Below the pieces are notes generated by a model. It worked only from the letters and a program-made list of their open reading frames with translations. It did no database searches and was not told where the DNA came from. From NCBI GenBank assembly GCA_045561235.1, contig JBJKYB010000002.1, positions 1,000,528-1,064,527 of the forward strand: DNA of 64,000 bases, in the 5' to 3' direction. A program made the position numbers and the translations under genes. Each line of letters starts with the position of its first letter. Position 1 is the stretch's first letter. Below are positions 37,593-47,329 of the stretch, in pieces. The stretch is from GCA-2705445 sp002705445 (GTDB lineage: Bacteria; Pseudomonadota; Gammaproteobacteria; Poriferisulfidales; GCA-002705445).

Positions 37593-37934
37593 ATGATTTA
37601 TTATCATAATCCAAGATGTAGCAAGTCCAGAGAAGGGCTAAAGCTCATTGAAAAAAGCAAGAAAAAGGTTGAGATTAAACTCTATTTATCCGAAGACATT
37701 ACTAATGCAGAATTAAGTGACGTTATTAAAAAATTAGAAATTAAGCCTATAGAGCTTGTTAGAAAAAAGGAAAAGATTTTAAAAGAAAAAAATATTGCCT
37801 TAGATAAAATGTCTGACAATGATATTATTTTGCTATTACTTAAATACCCAGTTCTTATTGAAAGACCAATTTTAATCTCAGATACAAACGCTGTAGTTGG
37901 TAGACCCCCAGAAAATTTAAAAATTATGCTGTAA
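37593..37934 (+). CDS. ArsC/Spx-family reductase (arsenate reductase-like)
   Basis: 113-residue thioredoxin-fold protein. YHNPRCSKSREGL near the N terminus holds the redox cysteine in the position used by glutaredoxin-dependent ArsC. RPILISDTNAVVGRPPENL carries the conserved arginines. No ars operon surrounds it, so it may be an ArsC paralogue (YfgD-like) rather than a resistance enzyme. It overlaps the convergent small membrane-protein gene by 11 bases. Confidence 0.85.
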   Translation: MIYYHNPRCSKSREGLKLIEKSKKKVEIKLYLSEDITNAELSDVIKKLEIKPIELVRKKEKILKEKNIALDKMSDNDIILLLLKYPVLIERPILISDTNAVVGRPPENLKIML

Positions 37935-38214
37935 TAATAATTCTGTAAAGCCCAACACTATCAATTAAAGTAAGGGCAATGTAATTTGCTAACATTCCAA
38001 ATGACCCACGTGTCCATGCAGACCATGTATATAAGACGCAACCAAAAATCCATACAATATATAGTTCAAACAAAGGCGGATTAGGGACTGTTATCGCCAT
38101 TACAATTGAACATCCTATAGTAATAAGCCATGCTAGAAATTCTATACCAAATCGAAAAGGGTGAGATGAATAGTCTTTCTTAATCCAATTTATAGTCGTA
38201 ATAAGTTGTTTCAT
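37924..38214 (-). CDS. Small membrane protein of unknown function
   Basis: 96 residues with hydrophobic segments at about 25-45, 49-66 and 72-95. The N terminus is basic and cytosolic by the positive-inside rule. W, G and P residues are unusually common for this genome (NPPLFELYIVWIFGCVLYTW), as in a conserved protein. No family is recognised. Confidence 0.7.
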   Translation of the reverse strand: MKQLITTINWIKKDYSSHPFRFGIEFLAWLITIGCSIVMAITVPNPPLFELYIVWIFGCVLYTWSAWTRGSFGMLANYIALTLIDSVGLYRIIITA

Positions 38215-38225
38215 GAAGAATCCTG

Positions 38226-38255
38226 TTGAAAAAATCGAAGTGTACTATATATAAT
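38226..38255 (+). promoter_or_regulatory. Candidate promoter upstream of the secreted hydrolase gene
   Basis: TTGAAA and a perfect TATAAT with an 18-base spacer, in the 135-base gap before the secreted hydrolase gene. It would leave a leader of about 85 bases. No other element is seen in the gap. Confidence 0.35.
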
Positions 38256-38349
38256 AATAATTAAATATAAATTTAATAAAGATCTGGATCAAAATATAAA
38301 AATTATATATACAGTATACATAATTTATTTTTTAAATTAATATATCATA

Positions 38350-39225
38350 ATGTATAAAGTTACTATTATTTCGATTATTTTTTTGTCTTCAAACACTTTT
38401 GCTTCAAGTTATTATAATAATTTCTACTCAGACTTTCATAATTCTTCAAAAACATTTACTGATAATAGCAAAATGCTAGAGAAAGATTTTTTAAACCCTG
38501 ACGAACTAAATTTACCTTGGATAAATGCTCTTGTAAGGATACCAAAACGCAATGGTAATGTTTTTAGAACCTCAATAGGTGAGATCAATAACAATGAAAA
38601 AATTTTAAAAAAGAAATATAAAACTATAATTTATCTTCATGGTTGTTCTGGTCATTGGAGTGGCACTGCAAAAAGGATAGATTTTTTTGCTAAGAATGGC
38701 TATGCAGTTATAGCTCCACCTAGTATGGCAAGAAAAAAATATGCGCAATCATGCGATACTACCATAAACAGAGGAGGCATGTATCGAAAAGTTCTCAAAA
38801 TTAGACAAATTGATGCTGAATACGCTGTATTAAGAGCAAAAAAATTAGATTGGGTAGATGAGAATAATATTTTCTTAATTGGGTTAAGTGAAGGAGGTAT
38901 AACAACAGCAACATATAATCCAGAAGACCCAAAAGCGAACGTACATGCAAGAATAGTTGAGGGTTGGACATGTAATGCAGGGTGGCCTGAATATATAGGT
39001 GTAAATACTCCAAATAATGAACCGGTGCTATCTATGGTTGCAAAACACGATCCGTGGTTTCAACTTGATATTTTGAAAGGACATTGCGGCGAATTTATTA
39101 ATAAAAATTCTTTAAGTAAATCTATAGTTATCGATAAAGGAGCTTTATCAAAAAAACATGGACTCTTACATGATAGTAAAATGAAGAAACTTACTTTGGA
39201 ATTTTTAAAAAAAGTAAGTAAATAA
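38350..39225 (+). CDS. Secreted alpha/beta hydrolase (dienelactone hydrolase-like)
   Basis: 291 residues. An N-terminal signal peptide of about 19 residues ends in TFASS. The oxyanion region is YLHGCSGHWSGTA, and the nucleophile serine is in LIGLSEGGITTATY. A C-terminal KKHGLLHD probably supplies the histidine. Several cysteines (HGCSGH, QSCDTT, TCNAGW, GHCGEF) may form disulfides in the periplasm. Substrate unknown. Confidence 0.8.
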   Translation: MYKVTIISIIFLSSNTFASSYYNNFYSDFHNSSKTFTDNSKMLEKDFLNPDELNLPWINALVRIPKRNGNVFRTSIGEINNNEKILKKKYKTIIYLHGCSGHWSGTAKRIDFFAKNGYAVIAPPSMARKKYAQSCDTTINRGGMYRKVLKIRQIDAEYAVLRAKKLDWVDENNIFLIGLSEGGITTATYNPEDPKANVHARIVEGWTCNAGWPEYIGVNTPNNEPVLSMVAKHDPWFQLDILKGHCGEFINKNSLSKSIVIDKGALSKKHGLLHDSKMKKLTLEFLKKVSK

Positions 39226-39226
39226 A

Positions 39227-39436
39227 TTATTTACATTGAATAGCTTTAGTAATTTCTATGTTCAATCTTTCAGTATTTGCATCATCATAATTTGTAATAT
39301 CTTCAAGTGTAATTTTAAAATTAAGATTATCAACACCAGGATTTTTTGCTATGTGACCTACAATAGCTTCATCGGCCATAACTCCAAAAGTTTTTAACAA
39401 ACCTCTAATATCTTTTTTACACATTTCATCAGTCAT
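39227..39436 (-). CDS. Small conserved hypothetical protein
   Basis: 69 residues with an SD (GGAG) eight bases before the ATG. The layout, an N-terminal helix with VRxxLKTFGV-like spacing and a C-terminal LNFKITLEDI strand pair, resembles the DUF6494-type small proteins, but I am not certain. It ends one base after the stop of the convergent hydrolase gene. Confidence 0.6.
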   Translation of the reverse strand: MTDEMCKKDIRGLLKTFGVMADEAIVGHIAKNPGVDNLNFKITLEDITNYDDANTERLNIEITKAIQCK

Positions 39437-39487
39437 TTTATTGCTCCATATATAGTTTGATAAATTTTAACATGATATCCTGTAAAG

Positions 39488-39712
39488 ATGGATAAAGAAT
39501 TACTAAACACAATTCTTGAAGGTCTGTTCTGGCTAGCAACAGCTTGGCTAACAGTATTTATGTTTTTAACAATTTTTGCGCTATCTACTATATCTGGCCA
39601 AATGGATGAGTACAAAATATTGCAGGTGGGCAAGCTCGCACTTGTTGGGCTTTCAGTTTACTTATTTTTTTGGATCTTGAGAGGGCTTGTATCTAAAAAA
39701 TGGTGGTACTAA
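39488..39712 (+). CDS. Small two-helix membrane protein
   Basis: 74 residues with hydrophobic segments at about 10-33 and 47-64, and a C-terminal KKWWY. The coding frame is clean between a divergent and a convergent gene, and its stop lies one base from that of the ferredoxin-like gene. The SD is weak. Family unknown. Confidence 0.6.
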   Translation: MDKELLNTILEGLFWLATAWLTVFMFLTIFALSTISGQMDEYKILQVGKLALVGLSVYLFFWILRGLVSKKWWY

Positions 39713-39713
39713 A

Positions 39714-40022
39714 TTATATTTTCAATCTCTGGACAATTTTATCGTTAACTATATGAGAGGTGATGATTTCGTCAATGTCATCTTTAGTTTCGTATTTATA
39801 CCAGATATTATCTGGATATATTACAAGAACTGGGCCTTCAGTACATCTATCTAAACAGCCGGCTTTATTAACTCTCATTCCACCTTTTCTTTGAATTTTC
39901 ATTGATATACATTTTTTCTTAGCGTAATCAAATATCTCAGACGACTTTTTATCATTACAACATTCTTTACCATCTTCTCTTTGATGAGTACATATAAATA
40001 CATGCTTTGTGTAATAACTCAT
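39714..40022 (-). CDS. Thioredoxin-like [2Fe-2S] ferredoxin
   Basis: 102 residues from an ATG that overlaps the upstream stop by four bases; a longer in-frame start exists but is less likely. Cluster cysteines are in FICTHQREDGKECC and in AGCLDRCTEGP, the spacing of thioredoxin-like [2Fe-2S] proteins. YPDNIWYKY is the typical C-terminal strand. It presumably transfers electrons; partner unknown. It is last in an ABC-transporter/oxidase operon. Confidence 0.87.
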   Translation of the reverse strand: MSYYTKHVFICTHQREDGKECCNDKKSSEIFDYAKKKCISMKIQRKGGMRVNKAGCLDRCTEGPVLVIYPDNIWYKYETKDDIDEIITSHIVNDKIVQRLKI

Positions 40023-40621
40023 GGTGAAATCCAATTTGATTTGTTTTGTTTTAAATCAAAAACTAATCTCTCATGTCCTTGGTGATTTAAGTTTAGCCAA
40101 TCTATCCTATCAATTTTTATTTTTAGCACAGCAAAATTACTAAATCCGTCATTTATATCTATATCAGAATTATTATTCATATAATCTTTAGAATTTTCCA
40201 TTACTGTTCCAGGAGCATATTTGTTTAGATAACATTTTTTGCTCATTTCTCTTGAATTGCTCCAAATATTTTTTAATATATTTAAGTTTGTTTCCTCTTC
40301 AATATTGCCATATATTCTAAGCTGAACTTTTTTTACTATATCATAAAATAATGCACACACATTATTATTATCTTTTATATGTTTAATTTTACTTGAGCGT
40401 TTATCCGTATTAAATAATATAGTTTTTTTTGCTGCATTAACGTTTCTTAAAACAACATATCTACTATCTGGAAACTCCCCATTTATTGTCGTTATAGTAA
40501 ATATATGAAAGGGATGTTTAGACTTTTTAAGGCTAAGCTCAAGTTCTTTCCAAATACCATCTAAAATTTTTTGCCTATGTTTCATATAATAATTCTTATG
40601 TTCTAAGTCCCTTACCTGCAT
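40019..40621 (-). CDS. Pyridoxamine 5'-phosphate oxidase-related FMN-binding protein
   Basis: 200-residue split-beta-barrel flavoprotein. PDSRYVVLRNVNAAKKTILFNTDKR-type strands match the PNPOx-related family, with SSKIKHIKDNN as the FMN-phosphate region. It is not a clear PdxH: the C-terminal PdxH signature is replaced by DRIDWLNLNHQGHERLVFD. The start is uncertain; the longest frame overlaps the permease by 26 bases, and an internal ATG 36 bases later is also possible. Confidence 0.78.
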   Translation of the reverse strand: MQVRDLEHKNYYMKHRQKILDGIWKELELSLKKSKHPFHIFTITTINGEFPDSRYVVLRNVNAAKKTILFNTDKRSSKIKHIKDNNNVCALFYDIVKKVQLRIYGNIEEETNLNILKNIWSNSREMSKKCYLNKYAPGTVMENSKDYMNNNSDIDINDGFSNFAVLKIKIDRIDWLNLNHQGHERLVFDLKQNKSNWISP

Positions 40622-41375
40622 TTAAAAAATAAAGGCAAAATGATACAAGTACAGTATTAAAAAGCAAGATTATAAATAATGAAAATATAATGCTTACATC
40701 TGTAATTCCCAACATTGAAAATCTTAGAGCATTTATCAAGTATAAAATAGGATTTAGTAACGCAAGATCTTGCCATATGCCCGGAAGCATAGATATTGAA
40801 AAAAATATTCCACCTAGATAAGTTAGAGGAGTCATTATAAAGGTTGGTATTACATTTATATCGTCCCAATCATTTGCAAATAGTCCATTTAAAAAACCAC
40901 ACATTGCAAATAATGTTGATGATAAAGTAATTATAATAAGCATTAATAAAATACTATGAACTGTAAAAGTTACAAAAAATTGCGCAGCTAATATAACAAC
41001 AATACCAACTGAAAGCCCCCTAATTACACCCCCTGTAATGAAGCCTGCAAGAATTGTATAATTTTGAATAGGGGAGACCAGTAATTCTTCAATATATCTA
41101 TGATATTTTGAGATATACAAAGACGAAACTGTATTTGTATAAGAGTGAGTTATAACAGACATTAGAAGCAAGCCTGGAAATATGAAATCTGTATAATTAT
41201 ATGCTTCAATCTGGCCAATTCTTTCGCCTATAAGATTTCCAAAGATTATAAAATATAAAATATTTGTAATAATTGGTGGTATTAGAGTCTGTTTCCATAT
41301 TCTTGAGAATCTTAAGACTTCTTTTCTAACTATAGTTTTATATGCAGTAATTTGAATATTTCTATTATTTTTCAT
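40596..41375 (-). CDS. ABC-2 type transporter permease (YadH-like)
   Basis: 259 residues with six membrane segments. The family signature region LTYLGGIFFSISMLPGIWQ is near residue 190. The N terminus RKEVLRFSRIWKQTLIPPI is typical of ABC-2 exporters. It overlaps its ATPase gene by 11 bases. Export of a lipid, polysaccharide or drug is possible; the substrate is not shown. Confidence 0.92.
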   Translation of the reverse strand: MKNNRNIQITAYKTIVRKEVLRFSRIWKQTLIPPIITNILYFIIFGNLIGERIGQIEAYNYTDFIFPGLLLMSVITHSYTNTVSSLYISKYHRYIEELLVSPIQNYTILAGFITGGVIRGLSVGIVVILAAQFFVTFTVHSILLMLIIITLSSTLFAMCGFLNGLFANDWDDINVIPTFIMTPLTYLGGIFFSISMLPGIWQDLALLNPILYLINALRFSMLGITDVSIIFSLFIILLFNTVLVSFCLYFLNAGKGLRT

Positions 41376-42288
41376 TTTTATCTACCAATCTCATAAATAA
41401 TTCTTCTAATCTACCAGTTTTATTTTTTAATGATTTAACCTTTACATTCTTTGTCGAAAGATCATGTATTAATGAATTAATATTTGAATCAATAGATACA
41501 GATACCTCAATAGTATTATCATCAATTAAACTAAAATGGTGACCATTCAAACTTAGGTCTTTAGGGATTTTATCCTCTGTGTAAAGTATAAATTTTTCAT
41601 TTTTTAATTTACTTAGAAAGGATCTCATACTTGAATTTTCTAAAATTTTACCATCATCAATTATTGCTATATTTTTACAGAGATTTTCAGCTTCTTCTAA
41701 GTAATGTGTTGTAAGTATTATCGTTGTTCCACTGTCGTTAAGTTGTTTTAAGTAATCCCACATTAGACGTCTTACTTCAACATCTGCTCCAGCTGTAGGT
41801 TCGTCAAGAATCAATAATTTTGGTTTGTGAATAAGTGCTCTAGCAACCATTAGTCTTCTTTGCATTCCCCCAGAAAGCTTCCTTGAAAATTGATCTTTTT
41901 TATCCCATAAATTTAATTTTTTTAATAGGTTTTCTGCTTCTGGGACTGCAATTTCTCTTGAGACGCCATAGTAACCAGCTTGATTAATAATAATTTCATT
42001 AATCGGCTCAAAGGTATTAAAGTTTATTTCTTGTGGTACAAGCCCAATAAAAGTTTTCGCTTTTACAAAATTTTTGTCAATGTCAATTCCATAGATGCTT
42101 ATATCTCCGCTAGTTTTTTTAATTAACGATGTTATTATGCCGATAGTTGTTGATTTTCCTGCTCCATTTGGACCCAGAAGCGCAAAAAAATCTCCGTGCT
42201 GGATTTTTAAATCAATTCCATGGAGGGCTTTATGTCCATTAGAATATGTTTTGGTTAAATTATTAATGATTAGTGCTGATGAATCCAT
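41365..42288 (-). CDS. ABC transporter ATP-binding protein (YadG-like)
   Basis: 307 residues. Walker A GPNGAGKST is at about residues 39-47, the signature LSGGMQRRLMVARAL at about 138-152 and Walker B LLILDEPTAGAD just after. The C-terminal extension (about 220-307) is typical of ATPases that pair with ABC-2 permeases. First gene of a four-gene minus-strand operon. Confidence 0.94.
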   Translation of the reverse strand: MDSSALIINNLTKTYSNGHKALHGIDLKIQHGDFFALLGPNGAGKSTTIGIITSLIKKTSGDISIYGIDIDKNFVKAKTFIGLVPQEINFNTFEPINEIIINQAGYYGVSREIAVPEAENLLKKLNLWDKKDQFSRKLSGGMQRRLMVARALIHKPKLLILDEPTAGADVEVRRLMWDYLKQLNDSGTTIILTTHYLEEAENLCKNIAIIDDGKILENSSMRSFLSKLKNEKFILYTEDKIPKDLSLNGHHFSLIDDNTIEVSVSIDSNINSLIHDLSTKNVKVKSLKNKTGRLEELFMRLVDKNEK

Positions 42289-42337
42289 GATTATAAATTT
42301 TCCTAAAAGGACTATATAATAAACTACTTATGACATT

Positions 42338-43354
42338 ATGACTATGAAGAACAATTATTCGTATAAATTATGTGTAGCACCAATGATGGGGCACACAGAC
42401 TTACACTTTAGATACTTATTAAGACTAATATCAAAAAAAACCATGCTTTATACTGAAATGGTGGCATCAAACTCAATACTTCATAATAAATCAAAAAAAC
42501 TTAATAAATTAGAGCGAAATAAAGATAATCCTGTTGGATTTCAACTTGGGGGTGACAACCCAGAACAACTTGCTGAATGTGCTAAAATAGTAGAATCACA
42601 TGGTTACAACGAAATTAATTTAAATATCGGATGCCCAAGTAAAAGGGCGCAGTCAGGAAATTTTGGAGCATGTTTATTTAGTCAGCCAGAATTAGTAGCT
42701 AAATGCGCAGATAATATTTCAAAAAGCACAAGTTTGCCTATAACAGTTAAAACAAGGTTAGGTATCGATAATCTTGATAATATCAATTATTTAAAAGATT
42801 TTATTAATACTGTATCTAGTGCAGGAGTAGAAACTTTCCATTTGCACGCAAGAAAAGCTATTTTGAAAAAAGGCATAAACCCGCGTAAAAATAGATCCAT
42901 ACCACCAATCGATTATAAGAGAGTCTATGATATAAAAAAAATATTTCCGCATCTGAATATAATTATTAATGGTGAAATAAATAAACCAAAAGACGTATTA
43001 GCTCATTTAAACCATGTAGATGGAGTAATGATTGGAAGAGCAGTTTGCAACAATCCTTTTTTATTAAATGATATAGATATCTTAATTTATAATACAGAGG
43101 CTTTAGACAAAGAGGCCATTATGAAAGAATATTTTCTTTATGTAATAAAAAACTTTAATAAAAATGTGAAAATAACTGATTTTACTAAGCATTTAGCGTG
43201 CATGTTTAAGGGCTATATTGGTTCTAAACATACTCGAGCATACATGTGTCATGAATTAAATTATGAGAAAGAGCCTATAAAAAAACTAGAAGAATTAATT
43301 TTTAAGGAGGATTTATGGAAAAATGGGCAAGATTTATATTCAAAGGTGATTTAA
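42338..43354 (+). CDS. dusA: tRNA-dihydrouridine(20/20a) synthase
   Basis: FMN enzyme that reduces uridine in the tRNA D-loop. 338 residues. The start region CVAPMMGHTDLHFRYLLRL and LYTEMVAS match DusA rather than DusB or DusC. The active-site cysteine is in NLNIGCPSKRAQSGNFGACL. The first ATG is chosen; a second lies two codons later. Its last 40 bases overlap the next gene in another frame. Confidence 0.94.
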   Translation: MTMKNNYSYKLCVAPMMGHTDLHFRYLLRLISKKTMLYTEMVASNSILHNKSKKLNKLERNKDNPVGFQLGGDNPEQLAECAKIVESHGYNEINLNIGCPSKRAQSGNFGACLFSQPELVAKCADNISKSTSLPITVKTRLGIDNLDNINYLKDFINTVSSAGVETFHLHARKAILKKGINPRKNRSIPPIDYKRVYDIKKIFPHLNIIINGEINKPKDVLAHLNHVDGVMIGRAVCNNPFLLNDIDILIYNTEALDKEAIMKEYFLYVIKNFNKNVKITDFTKHLACMFKGYIGSKHTRAYMCHELNYEKEPIKKLEELIFKEDLWKNGQDLYSKVI

Positions 43355-44094
43355 AATTTGGAAAAGTATCTGATGATGAATCAAGTATAGTAATTTATGA
43401 AGGAGACTTGTTTAATTCGCCAACATCTTTAAAAGAAACGGTGAAGATATCAGATATTGATCTTAAAAATCCGTGTGAACCATCTAAAATGATAGCCTTA
43501 TGGAATAACTATAAAGCTTTGGCTGACGAGAAAGGCTTAAGTTATCCTGAAAAGCCATTGTATATATTTAAGTCACCAACATCCTTTGCTGGTCCTAATG
43601 ATCATATTGATCATCCAAAAAACTATGACGGTGACGTATTTTTTGAAGGGGAGCTAGGAATTGTCATTGGCCATAAAATTAAAGATTTAGATTCGCCAGA
43701 ACAAGGCAAAGAAGCTATTTTTGGGTATACGTGCATTAATGATGTTACTGCTTTTGGTTTGCTAAAAAATGACCCTAATTTTGATCAATGGACAAGATGT
43801 AAAGGCTTTGACAATTTTGGTGTATTTGGCCCTTACATAACTACCAACATAGATCCGAGCAATTTGAATGTTAGAACAATTATTAATGATTCTGAAATAA
43901 AACAAGATTACCCTGTCAGCGATATGATGTTCTCTGCTGATGAGATCGTAATGTATTTATCACAAAATATGACTTTATTCCCAGGAGATGTAATTTGTGT
44001 TGGTACATCTCAAGGCTTAGGACCCATGGAGAAGGGGTCAAAGGTTACTATAGCTATTGATTCTATTGGTTCTTTAACTAATACCTATGGTTAA
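43315..44094 (+). CDS. Fumarylacetoacetate hydrolase family protein
   Basis: 259 residues. Metal ligands lie in FFEGELGIVIG and the next conserved acidic segment is FGYTCINDVTA. The C-terminal GDVICVGTSQGLGP is the family glycine loop. Members include hydroxyhepta-diene-dioate isomerases, acylpyruvases and oxaloacetate decarboxylases; the substrate cannot be told. The start inside dusA is supported by an excellent SD, AAGGAGG seven bases upstream. Confidence 0.9.
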   Translation: MEKWARFIFKGDLKFGKVSDDESSIVIYEGDLFNSPTSLKETVKISDIDLKNPCEPSKMIALWNNYKALADEKGLSYPEKPLYIFKSPTSFAGPNDHIDHPKNYDGDVFFEGELGIVIGHKIKDLDSPEQGKEAIFGYTCINDVTAFGLLKNDPNFDQWTRCKGFDNFGVFGPYITTNIDPSNLNVRTIINDSEIKQDYPVSDMMFSADEIVMYLSQNMTLFPGDVICVGTSQGLGPMEKGSKVTIAIDSIGSLTNTYG

Positions 44095-44147
44095 ACTATA
44101 TATTATTTAACATAATAATGATTATACGAAGTAGTAATGGATGAGCA

Positions 44148-45407
44148 ATGAAAAGGATAGCAATTATAGGCTCAGGTATATCCGGATTGTATGCTGCTTA
44201 CCTACTTCATAAAGATTATCAAATAACTCTCTATGAGAAGGAAAATTACCTTGGCGGCCATACTAGAACGTTAACAATCAAATACGAAAAAAACGTAGAG
44301 ATTAATGTTGATACAGGGTTTATAGTCTTTAATAAAAAAAACTACCCTAACTTTACTCAAGATGCTCAATAAATTAGACATTGACATAGGTAAAAGCGAT
44401 ATGTCATTTTCTGTTACGAGTAATGATAGAAATGATCCAGAAATAAAATATTGTGATCTTAAGAGTTATTTTGCGAATAAAAAAAATTTGTATCGACTTG
44501 GAGTATTATAAAAATATTTATAATATTAATAAATTCAATATTTTATCAAAAAAAGCTCTAAAGACTTTAAAGAATGACTTGAATAATATTACGTTGGGCC
44601 AATATCTAAAAGAAAATGGTTTTGGCCAATTCTTTATCGATAACTATATTGTGCCAATGGGAAGCTCTATATGGAGCTGCAAACCAACTCAAATCCTTAA
44701 TTTTCCCTATTTATCGTATGTAAACTTCATGAATAATCATGGCTTACTTAACTTGAGCAATCAACCTCAATGGCATTATATTAAAAATGGAAGTAAATCT
44801 TATATATCCAAACTTGAAAGCATTCTAGATGTAAATTTTCAGCTAAATACGGCTGTTTCTGAGGTAATTAAAACTTCTAGAGGCGTAAGAGTAAGAGACC
44901 CCAAATGGTGAAAATAACTATGACTATGTGATATTTGGTAGCCATCCTGATGAGGTCTTATCTATAGGGTCTAGCCTTACAGATGATCAGAAAAATGCAT
45001 TATCAGGCATTAAATATTCCTCCAATGAGGTCGTCTTGCACAAAGATACCACTGTGATGCCCAGAAACAGGCAATGCTGGTCTAGCTGGGTTTACAAAAA
45101 GACAAAGAATAACTTGCCTATACTCTCCTATTGGATGAATTCACTACAGGAAATTGATGAAAAGTACCCTATTTTTGTCTCGCTTAATCCAGGCGATCAG
45201 ATAAGTGATGATAAAATTATAAACAAGCACACTTTAGAACACCCTATTTTTGATATGTCTGCAAGAGAATCGCAAAATAAGATACCATTAATTCAAGGAA
45301 AAAATAATAATTTTTTTTGTGGGGCTTATAACAAGTATGGATTCCATGAGGACGGAGTGGTATCTTCAATTAAAGCCGCGGAAAAGTTAAGAGAAATAGA
45401 TATTTAA
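44148..45407 (+). pseudogene. FAD/NAD(P)-binding amine-oxidase-like protein (COG2907 type), three frameshifts
   Basis: A full-length flavoprotein of about 419 residues read in three frames. Part 1 has the Rossmann motif IIGSGISGLYAAYLL, EKENYLGGHTRT and TGFIVFNKKNYPN. Part 2 starts at LNKLDIDIGKSDMSFSV and includes IVPMGSSIWSC. Part 3 starts at NNYDYVIFGSHPDEVL and ends GFHEDGVVSSIKAAE. Breaks are near TTT 44352, the A8 run 44479-44486 and CCCC 44899-44902; each is repaired by removing one base. Relatives sit with DUF1365 and a cyclopropane-synthase-like gene, as here. Real decay or sequence error are both possible. Confidence 0.85.
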
Positions 45408-46152
45408 ATGAAACTTATAAAAGCTTTAGTTTTTCACAGAAGAAATTGGCCTCAGGTTAATGAATTTAATTATAGCTGCAACTATATTAGCGTAAAGCTT
45501 CCATCTAGTGACGACAAAAATATAAAATTTTTTAGTCTGAATAAAATTAATCTCATGTCTATTTATGAAAAGGAATTTGCAAATGGCCATAAAAGTTTAT
45601 TTGATTGGTGCAAGAAGATCATAGAAGATAAATATGAAGAAAAAATTGATTCTGTGGAATTAATAACTATGCCAAGAATTTTAGGCTATGCTTTTAATCC
45701 AGTATCCTTCATTTTTTGCTATTTTGAATCACAGCTAATTTGTACAATTTTAAAAGTAAATAATACATTCTCAGAAAATCACTATTATATAAATTATGTA
45801 AAAAATAGTGAGTTAAAACATGAACAAAAGTACGACATTGAAAAATTATTTCATGTATCTCCTTTCCTGCCTAGGGAAGGATATTATAAAATAAAGTATA
45901 GTAATGATATTGATTACATTCAATTCTATATAGATTATTATGATATAAATAATGAAAATATTTTACAAACGTCAATAAGTGGAAAGAAAGAAAAGTGTTA
46001 ACCAAAAAAGTATTGTGCTAAGAAACATATTTACAACTGCTTATCTGGTCATGAGAGTAATATATTTAATACATTTGCAAGCTGTAAAACTATATTTTAA
46101 AAAAGCTAAATTTTACAAAAAGCCAAAACAAAATGAAGATAGAATAACTTAA
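45408..46152 (+). pseudogene. DUF1365 family protein with a frameshift before the C terminus
   Basis: The first 197 residues are in frame: KALVFHRRNWPQVNEFNY at the N terminus and the family core MPRILGYAFNPVSFIFCY at about 85-102. Translation then stops at 45999, but the next frame (+1) continues as SIVLRNIFTTAYLVMRVIY then LIHLQAVKLYFKKAKFY, the conserved DUF1365 C terminus, to a stop at 46150. Removing one base near 45991-45996 restores about 247 residues, the normal length. It is one base after the amine-oxidase-like gene. Function is unknown; it is associated with membrane-lipid modification clusters. Confidence 0.82.
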
Positions 46153-46156
46153 TAAG

Positions 46157-47326
46157 ATGAACTATTTAGATAAAATTAAAATTGATTTATTTATTTCAAC
46201 ATTAAGAAAATGTCGCAACGGTTCTATTAAAATAATAGATCCAAGTAATAAAGTAATTGAAGTAAATAATAAATCCGGTGTTAAGGCAGATATAAAAATA
46301 AAAGACTGGTCTATTGTTAAAAATATGATTAAAAATGGTGACGTTGGCTTTGCTTCAGATTTTAGAGACGGTAAATGGACAACCACAAATTTAAAAAATC
46401 TTTTTACTTTTGTAATTATAAATGACAAAACATTGAGTAAGCTTTTATTTGGGGAATTTATTACAAGGTTTTTTTCTAATATCAAATATATATTTAACAG
46501 AAATACAATTAAAGGTAGTAAAAAAAATATAGAATCACATTACGATCTTGGAAATAATTTTTATAAAATATGGCTTGATAAATCTTTAACTTATTCATCA
46601 GCCCTATTCCTAAAAAATAATTCCACTTTATATGAAGCCCAAATTAATAAATATAAAAGAATTTCCGACATTCTAAAAACGCAAAGTAGTAATAAACTTT
46701 TGGAAATTGGTACTGGGTGGGGAGGCTTTTTAAATAACTCAAAAAATGACTTTCAACAATTAGATAGTATTACTATTTCCAAAGAACAATATTCATATTC
46801 AAAAAATCTTCATAAAAATAATTCAAATATAAATGTCATATATGACGACTATAGAAAAATAAATTCAAAATATAATTCTATAGTTTCTATTGAAATGTTT
46901 GAAGCAGTTGGTCAAGAGTACTGGAATACTTACTTCCAAAAAATAAATAATTTATTAGCTAGAAATGGTAAAGCAGTTATACAGACAATTACAATAGATG
47001 ATAATCTATTTGATTCATATAAAAATAGTACTGATGCGATCAGAACATTTATATTTCCTGGGGGTATGCTTCCTTCGCAAAAAATATTTTCTAAATACGC
47101 ATGCAATAATGGCTTTAAAGTTTTAGATAAATTTTCATTTGGTGATTCATATGCTAAAACGTTGGATATATGGCATGAAACATTTAAATCAAATCTTGAA
47201 GACGTTAAAAAATTAAAATTCGATGAAAAATTTATTAGATTGTGGGAATATTATTTAACTTCTTGTTCATCAAGTTTTACTAACGAAAGAACAAATGTAT
47301 ATCAATTTACTCTTCAAAAAACTTAA
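46157..47326 (+). CDS. Cyclopropane-fatty-acyl-phospholipid synthase-like SAM methyltransferase
   Basis: 389 residues. The N-terminal domain (1-115) is followed by IESHYDLGNNFYKIWLD, the SAM loop LEIGTGWGGF at about 184-193, SIEMFEAVGQEYW, and FIFPGGMLPS. Family enzymes methylate double bonds of membrane phospholipid acyl chains. A role in furan fatty acid or cyclopropane formation is possible from its neighbours. The gene is intact, unlike the two before it. Confidence 0.92.
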   Translation: MNYLDKIKIDLFISTLRKCRNGSIKIIDPSNKVIEVNNKSGVKADIKIKDWSIVKNMIKNGDVGFASDFRDGKWTTTNLKNLFTFVIINDKTLSKLLFGEFITRFFSNIKYIFNRNTIKGSKKNIESHYDLGNNFYKIWLDKSLTYSSALFLKNNSTLYEAQINKYKRISDILKTQSSNKLLEIGTGWGGFLNNSKNDFQQLDSITISKEQYSYSKNLHKNNSNINVIYDDYRKINSKYNSIVSIEMFEAVGQEYWNTYFQKINNLLARNGKAVIQTITIDDNLFDSYKNSTDAIRTFIFPGGMLPSQKIFSKYACNNGFKVLDKFSFGDSYAKTLDIWHETFKSNLEDVKKLKFDEKFIRLWEYYLTSCSSSFTNERTNVYQFTLQKT

Positions 47327-47329
47327 ATT

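Noticed and set aside
40585..40621. Calling the PNPOx-related gene pdxH
   Set aside because: The C-terminal PdxH signature is absent and the protein resembles the broader FMN-binding related family.
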